From assembly GCF_018614035.1 (NCBI RefSeq), contig NZ_JAGGPA010000035.1, forward strand, positions 1-64,000: a stretch of DNA of 64,000 nucleotides, read 5' to 3'. The notes beneath the pieces are model-generated. The model was not told the DNA's origin and did no database searches. It saw only the letters and a list, made by a program, of their open reading frames with translations. The DNA comes from Streptomyces sp. ISL-96 (GTDB taxonomy: Bacteria > Actinomycetota > Actinomycetes > Streptomycetales > Streptomycetaceae). The translations under genes were made by a program, and so were the position numbers. This document shows positions 49,560-58,585 of this stretch, in pieces; the stretch's first letter is position 1; every line of letters starts with the position of its first letter.

Positions 49560-50525
49560 GTGCCCCATGACATCGAACCCCGTCTGCTGCGCGCCTTCGA
49601 GGCGGTTGCCGCGGATCTTCACTTCACCCGTGCGGCCGCCAGGCTGTACGTGGCCCAGCAGGCGCTCAGCCGCGACATCCGGCGCCTTGAGCGGGAGTTG
49701 GGCTCCGAGCTGTTCGTACGGTCCACCCGCAGCGTGTCGCTGACGGCGGACGGCCGGCGACTCCTGCCGTACGCACGACGCGTACTGGCGGCGTACGACG
49801 AGATGGGCGCGGCCTGGGCACTCGACGAGCGGCCGCTCGTCGTCGATGTCGGTGCGCCGGTCGGTACGGCGTACCAGGTGCTGGAGGCGGCACGGGCGGC
49901 CGCGCCCGACGTCGAGTTCGTCGCGCGCTTCCACAGCGGCCTCACGGGCGCGGCGGCCGAGATCGTCGCCGGCCGGCTGGACGTGTCCTCGGGCCGGGTC
50001 GCCGGGCTCGATCCCGCGGTGCTCGACCGGCTGGAGCACCGGCCGGTGCGCTTCGAGCGGATGGCCGTACTGCTCGCCGAGGACCATCCGCTGGCGGCGC
50101 TGGACGAGGTGCCGCTGGACGCGCTCGCGGGGGAGACCCTCTATGCGGGGGCGGGCAATCCGGCCACCGCCGAGTGGACCGATCTGGCGCTCCGGCTCTT
50201 CGCGGGGCGGGGCATCGAGGTGGCGGCGCCGTTCCCGGAGATCGAGGGTGCGGAGGAGTTCGTACGGGTGGTCCGTAAGCGGCGCTGGTCGGTGCTGGCG
50301 AGTACCGAATTCATCGCCGTGCCGGGCATGGAACTGCGCCGGATCGTGGACCCCGTACCACTGTCGCCCATCTCACTTGTGTGGCGCAAAGGTCTCCGCC
50401 ATAAGGGATTTGAGGCGCTAAAAGGGGCAATAATTGAGCTTGGGGAGCGGAACGAGTGGCTGGAAATGCCAGTAGGCGGCTGGCTGCCCGAGGCTGACAT
50501 GTCACTGATGCTCAACAACGCCTGA
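49560..50525 (+). CDS. LysR family transcriptional regulator
   Basis: The 321-residue protein has an N-terminal winged helix (residues 5-65: LRAFEAVAADLHFTRAAARL, then AQQALSRDIRRLERELG) and a LysR substrate-binding domain. The divergent MFS gene is its probable target, as is usual for LysR regulators. The start is GTG; a later in-frame start would cut into the DNA-binding domain. Sequence at the 3' end is noticeably more A/T-rich (GAGGCGCTAAAAGGGGCAATAATTG) than the rest of the gene. The inducer is unknown. Confidence 0.93.
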   Translation: MPHDIEPRLLRAFEAVAADLHFTRAAARLYVAQQALSRDIRRLERELGSELFVRSTRSVSLTADGRRLLPYARRVLAAYDEMGAAWALDERPLVVDVGAPVGTAYQVLEAARAAAPDVEFVARFHSGLTGAAAEIVAGRLDVSSGRVAGLDPAVLDRLEHRPVRFERMAVLLAEDHPLAALDEVPLDALAGETLYAGAGNPATAEWTDLALRLFAGRGIEVAAPFPEIEGAEEFVRVVRKRRWSVLASTEFIAVPGMELRRIVDPVPLSPISLVWRKGLRHKGFEALKGAIIELGERNEWLEMPVGGWLPEADMSLMLNNA

Positions 50526-50673
50526 CTACGGGATCCGACCGTGTCCGGCGTGCGCTACATTCGTCGCCTGGGTGCGGTGTGGTAGGGGGCGCTCGGGGTG
50601 GGTGGGGGCCCAAATCCGGCGACAGATATCCAGGCAGTCGCGTGCGCACCCCCGAATCCTTTCAGTGGGGGAT

Positions 50674-51390
50674 GTGCGTACAACTGTGGAAAATTGGCGA
50701 GATGATGCCCGAATCGGGTACTCGCAAGATCTGAATCCGAGTGAGATCACGGTCCAGCTCGGCACCGTGCAGCTCGACGTCCTCCACCGGCAGTTGCCGG
50801 ATGCCCCGGAGTTCCCGGAGGAATCCGACGGGCCGGTCTTCGTTGACGAGACCGGCCGCAGGAGCAAGAAGCTCCGCCGCATCGGCTGGGTTCTCGCCTT
50901 CGCTTTCGCCTGTTACGGAGGCGTGCTGGTCGCCACCCTGAGCGGCGGCAACTCCAACGCGCCCTGGCTGCTGATACCCGGCCAGTTCGACGGCAAGAAG
51001 GCGGAGACGGTCAAGACCTCACCGGGCCCCACGGAGCCCGTTTCGCTGCCCGCTCCCGCTAGCAGCGGCGCCGGCCAGGCACCCGGCGCGCCCCCGCCCA
51101 CCGACTCCAGCGGGTCAGTCGTTCCCGCGCCGCCCGCCGGCAGCGGTTCCGGCGACGCGCCCGTCCCCGCCAGCCCGCCCGGACGCCCGGCGGCCTCCCC
51201 GGAGCCCGGGTCCTCGGGCGCCACCGTCGCCCCGCCGCCCGACTCCGTCCGCTCGCCCACATCGCCCGCCACGGGCCGTACCGCCACTGAGCCAGTGCCG
51301 AGGCCAAAGCCGAGCACCCCCGCCCACAGCGACAGCACCCCCGGTGCCCCCTCGGTCAGGCCCGATCCGCCCTCAGGAGACAGCGCATGA
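50674..51390 (+). CDS. matA: MatA-like membrane protein of the mat locus
   Basis: The protein of about 238 residues has a cytoplasmic N-terminus with a LNPSEITVQLGTVQLDVLHR segment, one membrane segment (about 75-95) and a long Pro/Ser/Gly-rich extracytoplasmic tail. Position and fusion to matB by a 4-bp ATGA overlap match the mat locus (SCO2963/SCO2962 in S. coelicolor, as I recall), needed for hyphal aggregation through a poly-N-acetylglucosamine-like polymer. The start is uncertain: GTG codons at 50665, 50674 and 50686 are all possible, with a GGGGGA close upstream that best suits the last. Function is probably to support or localise MatB. Confidence 0.75.
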   Translation: MRTTVENWRDDARIGYSQDLNPSEITVQLGTVQLDVLHRQLPDAPEFPEESDGPVFVDETGRRSKKLRRIGWVLAFAFACYGGVLVATLSGGNSNAPWLLIPGQFDGKKAETVKTSPGPTEPVSLPAPASSGAGQAPGAPPPTDSSGSVVPAPPAGSGSGDAPVPASPPGRPAASPEPGSSGATVAPPPDSVRSPTSPATGRTATEPVPRPKPSTPAHSDSTPGAPSVRPDPPSGDSA

Positions 51391-53549
51391 CAGCCAGACG
51401 CCGAGCCATCAGGCGCCGACGCAGGCTGCCCATGCGCTACCTGCTGCCCTCACTCTTCCTCGCCGCGCTCTTCGCCATGCTGATGATGCGTGGGTACGTG
51501 CACAACGAGATCCAGCCCGATCACCGGATCAGGATCCTCGACGACAGGCGTCAGGTGCCCAGGGAGATCCACGAGGGCGGACCCGTCATCGACGCACGGC
51601 AGCCGGACAAGCCCGTCAGCCTGCGCGTTCCGGACGACAAGATCGTCATCACCTTCGACGACGGCCCGGACCCGGTCTGGACGCCCAAGGTCCTGGACCA
51701 GCTGAAGAAGTACGACGCCCACGGGGTCTTCTTCGTCACCGGAGCGATGACCTCCCGCCACCCCGAGCTGGTCGAGCGGATGGTGGAGGAGGGTCACGAG
51801 GTGGGCCTGCACACCTTCAACCATCCCGATCTCTCCCTCCAGGCGCAGTCCCGCCTGGACCGGGAGCTCTCCCAGAACCAGATGGCGCTCGCGGGGGCGG
51901 CCGGCGTCCGCACGTCCTTCTTCCGGGCGCCGTACTCGAACTTCGTCCGGCACCTGGACAACAAGAACTGGAACCTCGTCAAGTCGATCGGCAGCCGCGG
52001 TTACATCACCGCGTTCAACGACACCGACAGCCACGACTGGCGGCGCCAGGGCGTCGACACGATCATCCGCAACGCCACGCCCAAGGCCGGCAAGGGCGCG
52101 ATCGTCCTGATGCACGACTCCGGAGGTGACCGCTCCCAGACCGTCGCGGCCCTCGGACGCTTCCTGCCCGCCATGCAGGACAAGGGCTACGAGTTCACCA
52201 CGCTCAGCAAGGCGCTGAACGCGCCCACCGCCCACACCCAGGTCACCGGCCCGGAGCTGTGGAAGGCCAAGGCGTTCGTCTACGCGGTCGGCATCTCGGA
52301 GAACATCACGACCGTCCTGGTGGCCGGCCTCAGCATCGTCGGTGTCCTCGTCATGGGGCGCTTCGGCCTGATGCTGGTCCTGGCGTTCGTGCACGCCCGC
52401 AAGGTGCGCGGGCGTAACTTCAGCTGGGGCGCTCCGGTCACCGAACCGGTCACGGTGCTGGTCCCCGCGTACAACGAGAAGGCGTGCATAGCCAACACCG
52501 TCCGCTCGCTGATGAGCAGTGACCATCCGATCGAGGTCATCGTCATCGACGACGGCTCCGTGGACGGCACCGCGGTCATCGTCGAAGCGATGCGGCTGCC
52601 GAACGTACGCGTCGTACGCCAGGAGAACTCCGGCAAGCCCGCCGCCCTCAACAACGGCATCGGGCACGCCCGCTACGACATCGTCGTGATGATGGACGGC
52701 GACACCGTCTTCGAGCCGTCCACGGTCCGCGAGCTGGTGCAGCCCTTCGGCGACCCGGTCGTCGGCGCGGTGGCGGGCAACGCCAAGGTCGGCAACCGGG
52801 ACAGCCTGATCGGCGCCTGGCAGCACATCGAGTACGTGATGGGCTTCAACCTCGACCGCCGCATGTATGACGTACTGCGCTGCATGCCCACCATCCCCGG
52901 CGCGGTCGGCGCCTTCCGCCGCACGGCGCTGGAGCGGGTCGGCGGCATGAGCGAGGACACCCTCGCCGAGGACACGGACATCACCATGGCCATCCACCGC
53001 GACGGCTGGAAAGTCGTGTACGCCGAGAACGCGCGGGCCTGGACCGAGGCCCCCGAGACCGTCCAGCAGCTGTGGTCGCAGCGCTACCGCTGGAGCTACG
53101 GCACCATGCAGGCCATCTGGAAGCACCGCCGCTCCCTCGTCGACAAGGGCCCGTCCGGCCGGTTCGGCCGCGTCGGCATGCCGCTGGTCTCGCTCTTCAT
53201 GGTGGTCACGCCGCTGCTCGCGCCGCTCATCGACGTATTCCTCCTGTACGGCCTGGTCTTCGGCCCGACCGGGAAGACGATCGCCGCCTGGCTGGGCGTA
53301 CTCCTCCTGCAGGGCGTCTGCGCGGCGTACGCCTTCCGCCTGGACAAGGAGAAGATGACGTACCTCATTTCGCTCCCCCTCCAGCAGCTCCTCTACCGGC
53401 AGCTCATGTACGCCGTGCTGCTCCAGTCCTGGATCACCGCACTCACCGGCGGCCGGTTGCGCTGGCAGAAGCTGCGGCGTACCGGAGTCGTGGGAGCCGC
53501 ACCGGGCGCCGTGCCGACGCAGCGCCGCGACCGGAGGCGCGTCGCATGA
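51387..53549 (+). CDS. matB: MatB-like bifunctional polysaccharide deacetylase/glycosyltransferase
   Basis: The 720-residue membrane protein has one N-terminal membrane segment (about 17-36), a NodB-type deacetylase domain (about 85-280) with TFDDGPD (Asp91/92), HTFNH (His142/146) and RAPY (180-183), a second membrane segment (about 305-335), and a GT2 processive synthase domain with PAYNE, DDGS, DGDT (437-440), TLAEDTD and QRYRW (565-569), followed by several membrane segments. All catalytic motifs are intact. It would make and partly deacetylate a beta-1,6-GlcNAc-type polymer. It overlaps both neighbours by 4 bp. Confidence 0.92.
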   Translation: MTARRRAIRRRRRLPMRYLLPSLFLAALFAMLMMRGYVHNEIQPDHRIRILDDRRQVPREIHEGGPVIDARQPDKPVSLRVPDDKIVITFDDGPDPVWTPKVLDQLKKYDAHGVFFVTGAMTSRHPELVERMVEEGHEVGLHTFNHPDLSLQAQSRLDRELSQNQMALAGAAGVRTSFFRAPYSNFVRHLDNKNWNLVKSIGSRGYITAFNDTDSHDWRRQGVDTIIRNATPKAGKGAIVLMHDSGGDRSQTVAALGRFLPAMQDKGYEFTTLSKALNAPTAHTQVTGPELWKAKAFVYAVGISENITTVLVAGLSIVGVLVMGRFGLMLVLAFVHARKVRGRNFSWGAPVTEPVTVLVPAYNEKACIANTVRSLMSSDHPIEVIVIDDGSVDGTAVIVEAMRLPNVRVVRQENSGKPAALNNGIGHARYDIVVMMDGDTVFEPSTVRELVQPFGDPVVGAVAGNAKVGNRDSLIGAWQHIEYVMGFNLDRRMYDVLRCMPTIPGAVGAFRRTALERVGGMSEDTLAEDTDITMAIHRDGWKVVYAENARAWTEAPETVQQLWSQRYRWSYGTMQAIWKHRRSLVDKGPSGRFGRVGMPLVSLFMVVTPLLAPLIDVFLLYGLVFGPTGKTIAAWLGVLLLQGVCAAYAFRLDKEKMTYLISLPLQQLLYRQLMYAVLLQSWITALTGGRLRWQKLRRTGVVGAAPGAVPTQRRDRRRVA

Positions 53550-54877
53550 CGCACAACTGTCCCGAGGGTCCGTACCGGCAGCAGTACGAGAACGCGGGCG
53601 GGGACCCGTTCGCACCGCAGCCGTACGCGGAACCGGCGTACGACCCGTACCCGTACCCGCATCCGCAGGAGCACGCCCACCCGGTGACCGCGACCGCAAT
53701 CGCGCCCGCGCCCGAGCCCGTCGCCGCGCCGAAAGCGCCCGGCCGGGACCGGTATCTGGACCTGCTGCGCGCCACGGCGCTCATCCGCGTCGTCCTCTTC
53801 CACACCGTCGGCTGGGCATGGCTGACCGTCGTCTTTCCCTCCATGGGCGTGATGTTCGCGCTGGCGGGCTCGCTGATGGCCCGGTCGCTGAGCCGCCCGG
53901 CCGCCGGGGTGATCCGTGACCGGATCCGACGACTGCTGCCACCCCTGTGGGTGTTCGGCGCCATGATGCTGGGCTTCATGTTCTACGCCGGCTGGAGGGC
54001 CTCGGCGGAAGACGGTCTTTGGTGGTGGCTGAAGATCCTCAACTACCTCGTCCCGGTCGGCGCCCCGCCGTTCCCCTGGGCCGTCGGTACCGACACCGAC
54101 CTGCTGGGTACCGGCTGGGCGGTCAGCGCCATCGTCCCGCTCTGGTATCTGCGCACGTACCTGTGGTTCGTGGTGGCCTCGCCGCTGCTGCTCATGGCGT
54201 TCCGCAGGAGCCCGTGGCTGACGATGCTCGCGCCGATCGCGCTGACGGCGGTCATCGAGACCGGCCTGGTGACGATCCCGGGGGAGACCGGCAGCGCCGT
54301 GAGCGCGTTCGCCCAGTTCGGAGCCTGCTGGATTCTGGGCTTCGCTCACCAGGACGGCCTGCTCAAGAAGATCCCGCGCTACATCGTCGTATCGAGCGCG
54401 GCCATGGTCATGGCTTTTGGCCTGTGGTGGGCATCGGGTCACCTGACCGAGGAGGGCTGGAACCTCAACGCCATTCCGCTGGCCCAGGCCACGTGGTCCC
54501 TGGGTTTCACCACCATCCTGCTGACGTACTCACCTTCCTGGCAGCGACTGCCCGGCAGGCTTGCCCGGTTCGACAAGCTGGTGACGTTGTTCAACAACCG
54601 AGCGATCACCATCTACCTCTGGCACAACATCCTGATCCTGCTGGCGGTCCCGCTGATCGACCTGCTGTGGAAGATCCCGTTCGTGAGCGACAACTTCGCC
54701 GAAATGCTGGGTAATTCCTACCAATTCCTCACGTTCGTACTGGTCTGGCCGCTACTCGCTCTGATGATCCTGGCCGTCGGCTGGGTCGAGGACGTCGCCG
54801 GCCGGCGAAGCCCGCGCCTCTGGCCGAACGGCAAGGCCCGCAGCAAGGTCGCACAACGATCGGAAGCAACAGGATGA
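53546..54877 (+). CDS. acyltransferase family 3 membrane protein in mat operon
   Basis: The 443-residue protein has a disordered Pro/Tyr-rich N-terminus (about 1-65) followed by a 10-segment acyltransferase-3 domain starting RDRYLDLLRATALIRVVLFH, where the family's key His (LFHTVGW) is present. Family members transfer acyl groups to extracytoplasmic glycans; IcaC of the staphylococcal PNAG operon is a relative in function. The start overlaps the matB stop (ATGA), and its stop overlaps the next start. This suggests O-acylation of the MatB product. Confidence 0.88.
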   Translation: MTHNCPEGPYRQQYENAGGDPFAPQPYAEPAYDPYPYPHPQEHAHPVTATAIAPAPEPVAAPKAPGRDRYLDLLRATALIRVVLFHTVGWAWLTVVFPSMGVMFALAGSLMARSLSRPAAGVIRDRIRRLLPPLWVFGAMMLGFMFYAGWRASAEDGLWWWLKILNYLVPVGAPPFPWAVGTDTDLLGTGWAVSAIVPLWYLRTYLWFVVASPLLLMAFRRSPWLTMLAPIALTAVIETGLVTIPGETGSAVSAFAQFGACWILGFAHQDGLLKKIPRYIVVSSAAMVMAFGLWWASGHLTEEGWNLNAIPLAQATWSLGFTTILLTYSPSWQRLPGRLARFDKLVTLFNNRAITIYLWHNILILLAVPLIDLLWKIPFVSDNFAEMLGNSYQFLTFVLVWPLLALMILAVGWVEDVAGRRSPRLWPNGKARSKVAQRSEATG

Positions 54878-55740
54878 AGCGCGTCAGCTGGCTCCTCTTC
54901 GCCATCGCCCCCGTCGCGATGATCTCCTTGTACGCTTTCGCCCCGGCCCAGTCCGAAGCGGACCAGGCGCGCAGCACCGCCGAGCGCGCGCGGCATGAAC
55001 GCGATGCGGCCGAGGACCTGATAGCGAAGCTGCCGCCGGGCCTCGCGGCCCCGGACAAGAAGGAACTCGCCCACGAGCTGGTGGCGACCGCCATGAATTC
55101 CACGAAGAAGTGGCGCAGCCTGTACGGCCACATCGCGGACAGCGGTCACGGCTCCGGCTACTGCGGCGGTGTGGTCGGCTTCTGCTCCGGCACGAAGGAC
55201 ATGCTGACGCTTGTCGAGTCCTACACCGAGGACCACCCCGACAACGGCCTGGCCGAGTACCTGCCCGCTCTGCGCGAGGTCAACGGCACCGACTCGCACA
55301 AGGGCCTGGACGGTTTCACCGAGGCGTGGGAGCAGGAGGCCGACCAGGCCGCCTTCCGCGCGGCGCAGGACGAACTGCGGGACAGCATGTACTTCAAGGA
55401 GGCTGTCGACCTCGCGAAGATGGACGGCCTCGGGACGCTCGGCCAGTTCATCTACTACGACGCGATGGTCCTGCACGGCCCCGGCGTCGGCCGTGACGGT
55501 TTCTACGGGATCCGCGAGCGCGCGATGGCCAAGGCGAAGACCAAGGCCGAGGGCGGCAAGGAGACGGTGTACCTCAACGCGTTCCTGGACACCTGCCGCC
55601 AGGTGATGAAGCAGTCGGATTCCGGTCGCGACACCAGCCGCATCGACACGGCCCAGCGGGTCTTCCTGCGGGAGGGCAATCTCGATCTGAGGACACCGCT
55701 GACCTGGCACATGTACGGAGAGGAATTCCGCTCCCGCTGA
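54874..55740 (+). CDS. GH46 chitosanase-like protein lacking the catalytic residues
   Basis: The 288-residue protein has an N-terminal membrane anchor or signal (about 4-22), a charged helical stretch (25-50) and a full GH46 chitosanase domain (about 56-285). Closely similar blocks include VVGFCSGTKDML, EYLPALREVNG, LGQFIYYDAMVLHGPG and DTAQRVFLREGNLDL. By remembered alignment to Streptomyces sp. N174 chitosanase, catalytic Glu22 aligns with Met74 (ATAMNST), Asp40 with His92 (SGHGSGY) and Thr45 with Cys97. All three active-site positions are lost although the fold is conserved. It is fused to the mat operon by a 4-bp overlap. It probably binds a glucosamine-containing polymer instead of cutting it. 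Confidence 0.88.
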   Translation: MKRVSWLLFAIAPVAMISLYAFAPAQSEADQARSTAERARHERDAAEDLIAKLPPGLAAPDKKELAHELVATAMNSTKKWRSLYGHIADSGHGSGYCGGVVGFCSGTKDMLTLVESYTEDHPDNGLAEYLPALREVNGTDSHKGLDGFTEAWEQEADQAAFRAAQDELRDSMYFKEAVDLAKMDGLGTLGQFIYYDAMVLHGPGVGRDGFYGIRERAMAKAKTKAEGGKETVYLNAFLDTCRQVMKQSDSGRDTSRIDTAQRVFLREGNLDLRTPLTWHMYGEEFRSR

Positions 55741-55925
55741 GATCGCGGCAGTGGCGCCCGTCGGTCAGCTGCATGCAGGCCGTACAGTCCCCGGCCCGCT
55801 CCCTCACCGCCCGGCCCCGCGCCGGGTGAGATCAAGGTTGCGCGCCGGTCACCTCACGGCACGGGGCCTGAAATCCACTGTCCCTAGCGTCGCCTCTACG
55901 ACCCGAATACTCGTGGAGGCGCGTC

Positions 55926-57257
55926 ATGGCAGGCCGGTGGATCGAACAGTGGGACCCCGAGGACGACACCTTCTGGAAGGAATCAGGAGAGCGGATCGCC
56001 CGCCGCAACCTGCTCTTCTCCGTATTTTCCGAGCACATCGGCTTCTCCATCTGGACCCTGTGGTCCGTGATGGTGCTCTTCATGGGCCCGGAGTACGGCA
56101 TCGACCCGGCGGGCAAGTTCTTCCTGATCGCCACCGCCACGCTCGTCGGCGCGGTCGTCCGGGTGCCGTACACCTTCGCCGTGGCCCGCTTCGGTGGCCG
56201 GAACTGGACCATCTTCAGCGCCCTGATGCTGCTCCTGCCGACGGGCGCGGCGTACGCCGTCATGGAACCCGGCACGTCGTACACCACCTTCATGGTGGTG
56301 GCGGCGCTCACCGGCGTCGGAGGCGGCAACTTCGCCTCCTCCATGACCAATATCAACTCCTTCTTCCCGCTCCGTAAGAAGGGCTGGGCGCTCGGCCTGA
56401 ACGCGGGCGGCGGAAACATCGGCGTACCGGTGGTCCAGCTCGTGGGCCTGCTGGTCATCGCGGTGGCGGGCGCGAACCACCCCCGCATCCTCCTGGCCGC
56501 GTACATCCCGCTGATCATCCTCGCGGCGGTGTGCGCCGCGCTGTGGATGGACAACCTGGCGCCCGTACGCAACGACACGGGGGCGGCGAAGGCGGCCATC
56601 CGCGCCCCGCACACCTGGATCATGGCCTTCCTCTACGTCGGGACGTTCGGCTCCTTCATCGGCTACAGCTTCGCCTTCGGCCTGGTCCTCCAGACCCAGT
56701 TCGGCCGTACGCCGCTCCAGGCGGCCTCGCTCACCTTCATCGGCCCGCTCCTCGGCTCGCTGATCCGCCCCCTCGGCGGCTCCCTCGCCGACCGTTTCGG
56801 CGGCGCGCGCATCACCCTCTGGAACTTCGCCGCGATGGCAGCGGCAACGTCCGTGGTCGTCTACGCCTCCACCACGAAGTCCCTCCCCGTCTTCCTGACC
56901 GGCTTCACCGCGCTGTTCGTCCTGAGCGGCCTCGGCAACGGTTCGACGTACAAGATGATCCCCGCGATCTTCCAGGCGAAGGCGCTGGCGAACGGAATGG
57001 AGGGCGAGGAGGCGGCGGCGTACGGGCGGCGGCTGTCCGGGGCGTCCATGGGGCTGATCGGCGCGGTCGGCGCGCTGGGCGGACTCGCGATCAACCTCGC
57101 CTTCCGTCAGTCTTTCCAGACAGCGGGAACGGGTACGGCGGCCTTCGCGGCCTTCCTGGCCTTCTACGCCGCGTGCTTCGCCGTCACCTGGGCGGTATAC
57201 CTTCGGCGTCCGGCGGCCGTGCCGGCGAAGCCGCAGCTCACGTATGCGGAGGTGTGA
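55926..57257 (+). CDS. narK: nitrate/nitrite transporter NarK (MFS, NNP family)
   Basis: The 443-residue transporter has 12 membrane segments and the two nitrate signature motifs of the NNP family: GVGGGNFASSMTNINSFFP in TM5 and GLGNGSTYKMIP in TM11. It imports nitrate or exports nitrite. A GGAGG ribosome binding site precedes the ATG by 6 bp. The next gene is the nitrate-assimilation regulator NnaR, so both belong to nitrogen control. Upstream, GTCAC and GAAAT 5-mers near 55848-55874 have the 11-bp periodicity of GlnR boxes but a poor middle element. Confidence 0.93.
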   Translation: MAGRWIEQWDPEDDTFWKESGERIARRNLLFSVFSEHIGFSIWTLWSVMVLFMGPEYGIDPAGKFFLIATATLVGAVVRVPYTFAVARFGGRNWTIFSALMLLLPTGAAYAVMEPGTSYTTFMVVAALTGVGGGNFASSMTNINSFFPLRKKGWALGLNAGGGNIGVPVVQLVGLLVIAVAGANHPRILLAAYIPLIILAAVCAALWMDNLAPVRNDTGAAKAAIRAPHTWIMAFLYVGTFGSFIGYSFAFGLVLQTQFGRTPLQAASLTFIGPLLGSLIRPLGGSLADRFGGARITLWNFAAMAAATSVVVYASTTKSLPVFLTGFTALFVLSGLGNGSTYKMIPAIFQAKALANGMEGEEAAAYGRRLSGASMGLIGAVGALGGLAINLAFRQSFQTAGTGTAAFAAFLAFYAACFAVTWAVYLRRPAAVPAKPQLTYAEV

Positions 57258-57270
57258 GCCGCGCGGGTCC

Positions 57271-57286
57271 GTAACGGCCGGGAAAT
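57271..57286 (+). promoter_or_regulatory. GlnR-like box upstream of nnaR
   Basis: The sequence GTAAC, then 6 bases, then GAAAT fits the GlnR half-box gTnAc-n6-GaAAc, and a GAACC follows at the next 11-bp phase. GlnR is known to control nnaR in S. coelicolor. The box overlaps a possible ATG at 57287, which argues for a downstream nnaR start. Confidence 0.6.
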
Positions 57287-57294
57287 ATGAAGGA

Positions 57295-57328
57295 ACCGAG
57301 TCTGTCACGTGGTGTTGACAGGCTCGGT
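57295..57328. promoter_or_regulatory. 13-bp inverted repeat upstream of nnaR
   Basis: The arm ACCGAGTCTGTCA pairs with TGACAGGCTCGGT (one mismatch) around an 8-base loop, 42 bp before the chosen nnaR start. It could be an operator, for example for NnaR autoregulation, or a leader hairpin. It contains a TTGACA. Confidence 0.5.
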
Positions 57329-57370
57329 CCTCCGCACGACCAGCACAGCGGTATGAGAGCCGGGTACGCG

Positions 57371-58540
57371 ATGTCCGTGAACAACGCCACGCAGGAACCA
57401 CAGCCAGAGCCCCAGCACGGCCCGCTAGCGGGCTTCACCGTCGGTGTCACCGCCGCCCGGCGCGCCGACGAGCTGGGCACGTTGCTGACCCGGCGCGGCG
57501 CGGTGGTCATGCACGCGCCCGCGCTGCGGATCGTGCCGCTGTCCGACGACAGCGAGCTCCTGGCCACCACGAAGCAGCTGATCGACAACGCGCCCGACGT
57601 CGTGATCGCGACGACGGCGATCGGGTTCCGGGGCTGGGTGGAGGCGGCGGACGGCTGGGGCCTGGGCGAGGCCCTTCTGGCGAGGCTCGGGGGCGTCGAG
57701 CTTCTGGCCCGCGGGCCCAAGGTGAAAGGCGCCATTCGTGCGGCCGGCCTCACCGAGGAGTGGTCGCCCACCTCCGAGTCCATGGCCGAGGTCCTCGACC
57801 GCCTCCTCGCCGAGGGTGTGGCGGACCGCCGTATCGCGATCCAGCTGCACGGCGAACCGCTGCCCGGCTTCGTCGAGGCGCTGCGGGCGGGCGGGGCGGA
57901 GGTGGTCGGCGTTCCCGTCTACCGCTGGATGCCGCCGGAGGACATCGCACCGCTGGACCGGCTCATCGACGCGACGGTGGGGGGCGGGGTGAACGCCCTG
58001 GCCTTCACCAGCGCCCCGGCCGCGGCGTCACTGCTCTCCCGGGCCGAAGAACGAGGGCAGCTGCCCGACCTCCTGGAGGCCCTCAACCACGACGTACTGG
58101 CGGCCTGCGTCGGCCCGGTCACCGCGCTCCCCCTCCAGGCGCACGGCATCGACACGGTCCAGCCCGACCGCTTCCGCCTCGGCCCGCTGGTCCAGCTGGT
58201 GTGCCGCGAACTCCCCGGCCGCGCCCGCACCCTGCCGGTCGCCGGCCGCAGCATCGAGATCCGGGGCCACGCGGTCGTGGTCGACGGCGAGCTGCGCCCT
58301 GTGCCGCCCGCCGGCATGTCCCTGCTGCGGGCCCTGGTCCGCCGCCCCGGCTGGGTCGTCTCCCGAGCGGACCTCCTGCGGGCGCTCCCCGGCTCCGGCC
58401 GGGACGAGCACGCCGTGGAAACGGCGATGGCCCGCCTGCGCACGTCCCTCGGCGCGCCGAACCTGATCCAGACGGTGGTCAAGCGGGGCTACCGCTTGGC
58501 ACTGGACCCGTCGGCGGACACGAAGTACGCGGACGCGTAA
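57371..58540 (+). CDS. nnaR: NnaR-type regulator: uroporphyrinogen-III synthase-like plus winged helix
   Basis: The 389-residue protein combines a HemD-like (uroporphyrinogen-III synthase) fold (about 17-265) with a C-terminal OmpR-type winged helix (about 285-380, ending TVVKRGYRLALD). This is the architecture of NnaR, which cooperates with GlnR in activating nitrate and nitrite assimilation genes in S. coelicolor. The HemD part may sense a tetrapyrrole or nitrogen signal instead of making haem. The ATG at MSVNNAT is chosen because an upstream ATG overlaps the GlnR-like box; two longer starts (57287, 57352) are possible. Confidence 0.87.
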   Translation: MSVNNATQEPQPEPQHGPLAGFTVGVTAARRADELGTLLTRRGAVVMHAPALRIVPLSDDSELLATTKQLIDNAPDVVIATTAIGFRGWVEAADGWGLGEALLARLGGVELLARGPKVKGAIRAAGLTEEWSPTSESMAEVLDRLLAEGVADRRIAIQLHGEPLPGFVEALRAGGAEVVGVPVYRWMPPEDIAPLDRLIDATVGGGVNALAFTSAPAAASLLSRAEERGQLPDLLEALNHDVLAACVGPVTALPLQAHGIDTVQPDRFRLGPLVQLVCRELPGRARTLPVAGRSIEIRGHAVVVDGELRPVPPAGMSLLRALVRRPGWVVSRADLLRALPGSGRDEHAVETAMARLRTSLGAPNLIQTVVKRGYRLALDPSADTKYADA

Positions 58541-58585
58541 ACCGCCGCCCCCGTTCTGGCGCCCGGCCGGGGGCGGGCACCTGGG

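Noticed and set aside
55848..55874. GlnR box upstream of narK
   Set aside because: GTCAC and GAAAT have the right phase but the middle element is poor; too weak to annotate as a separate site.
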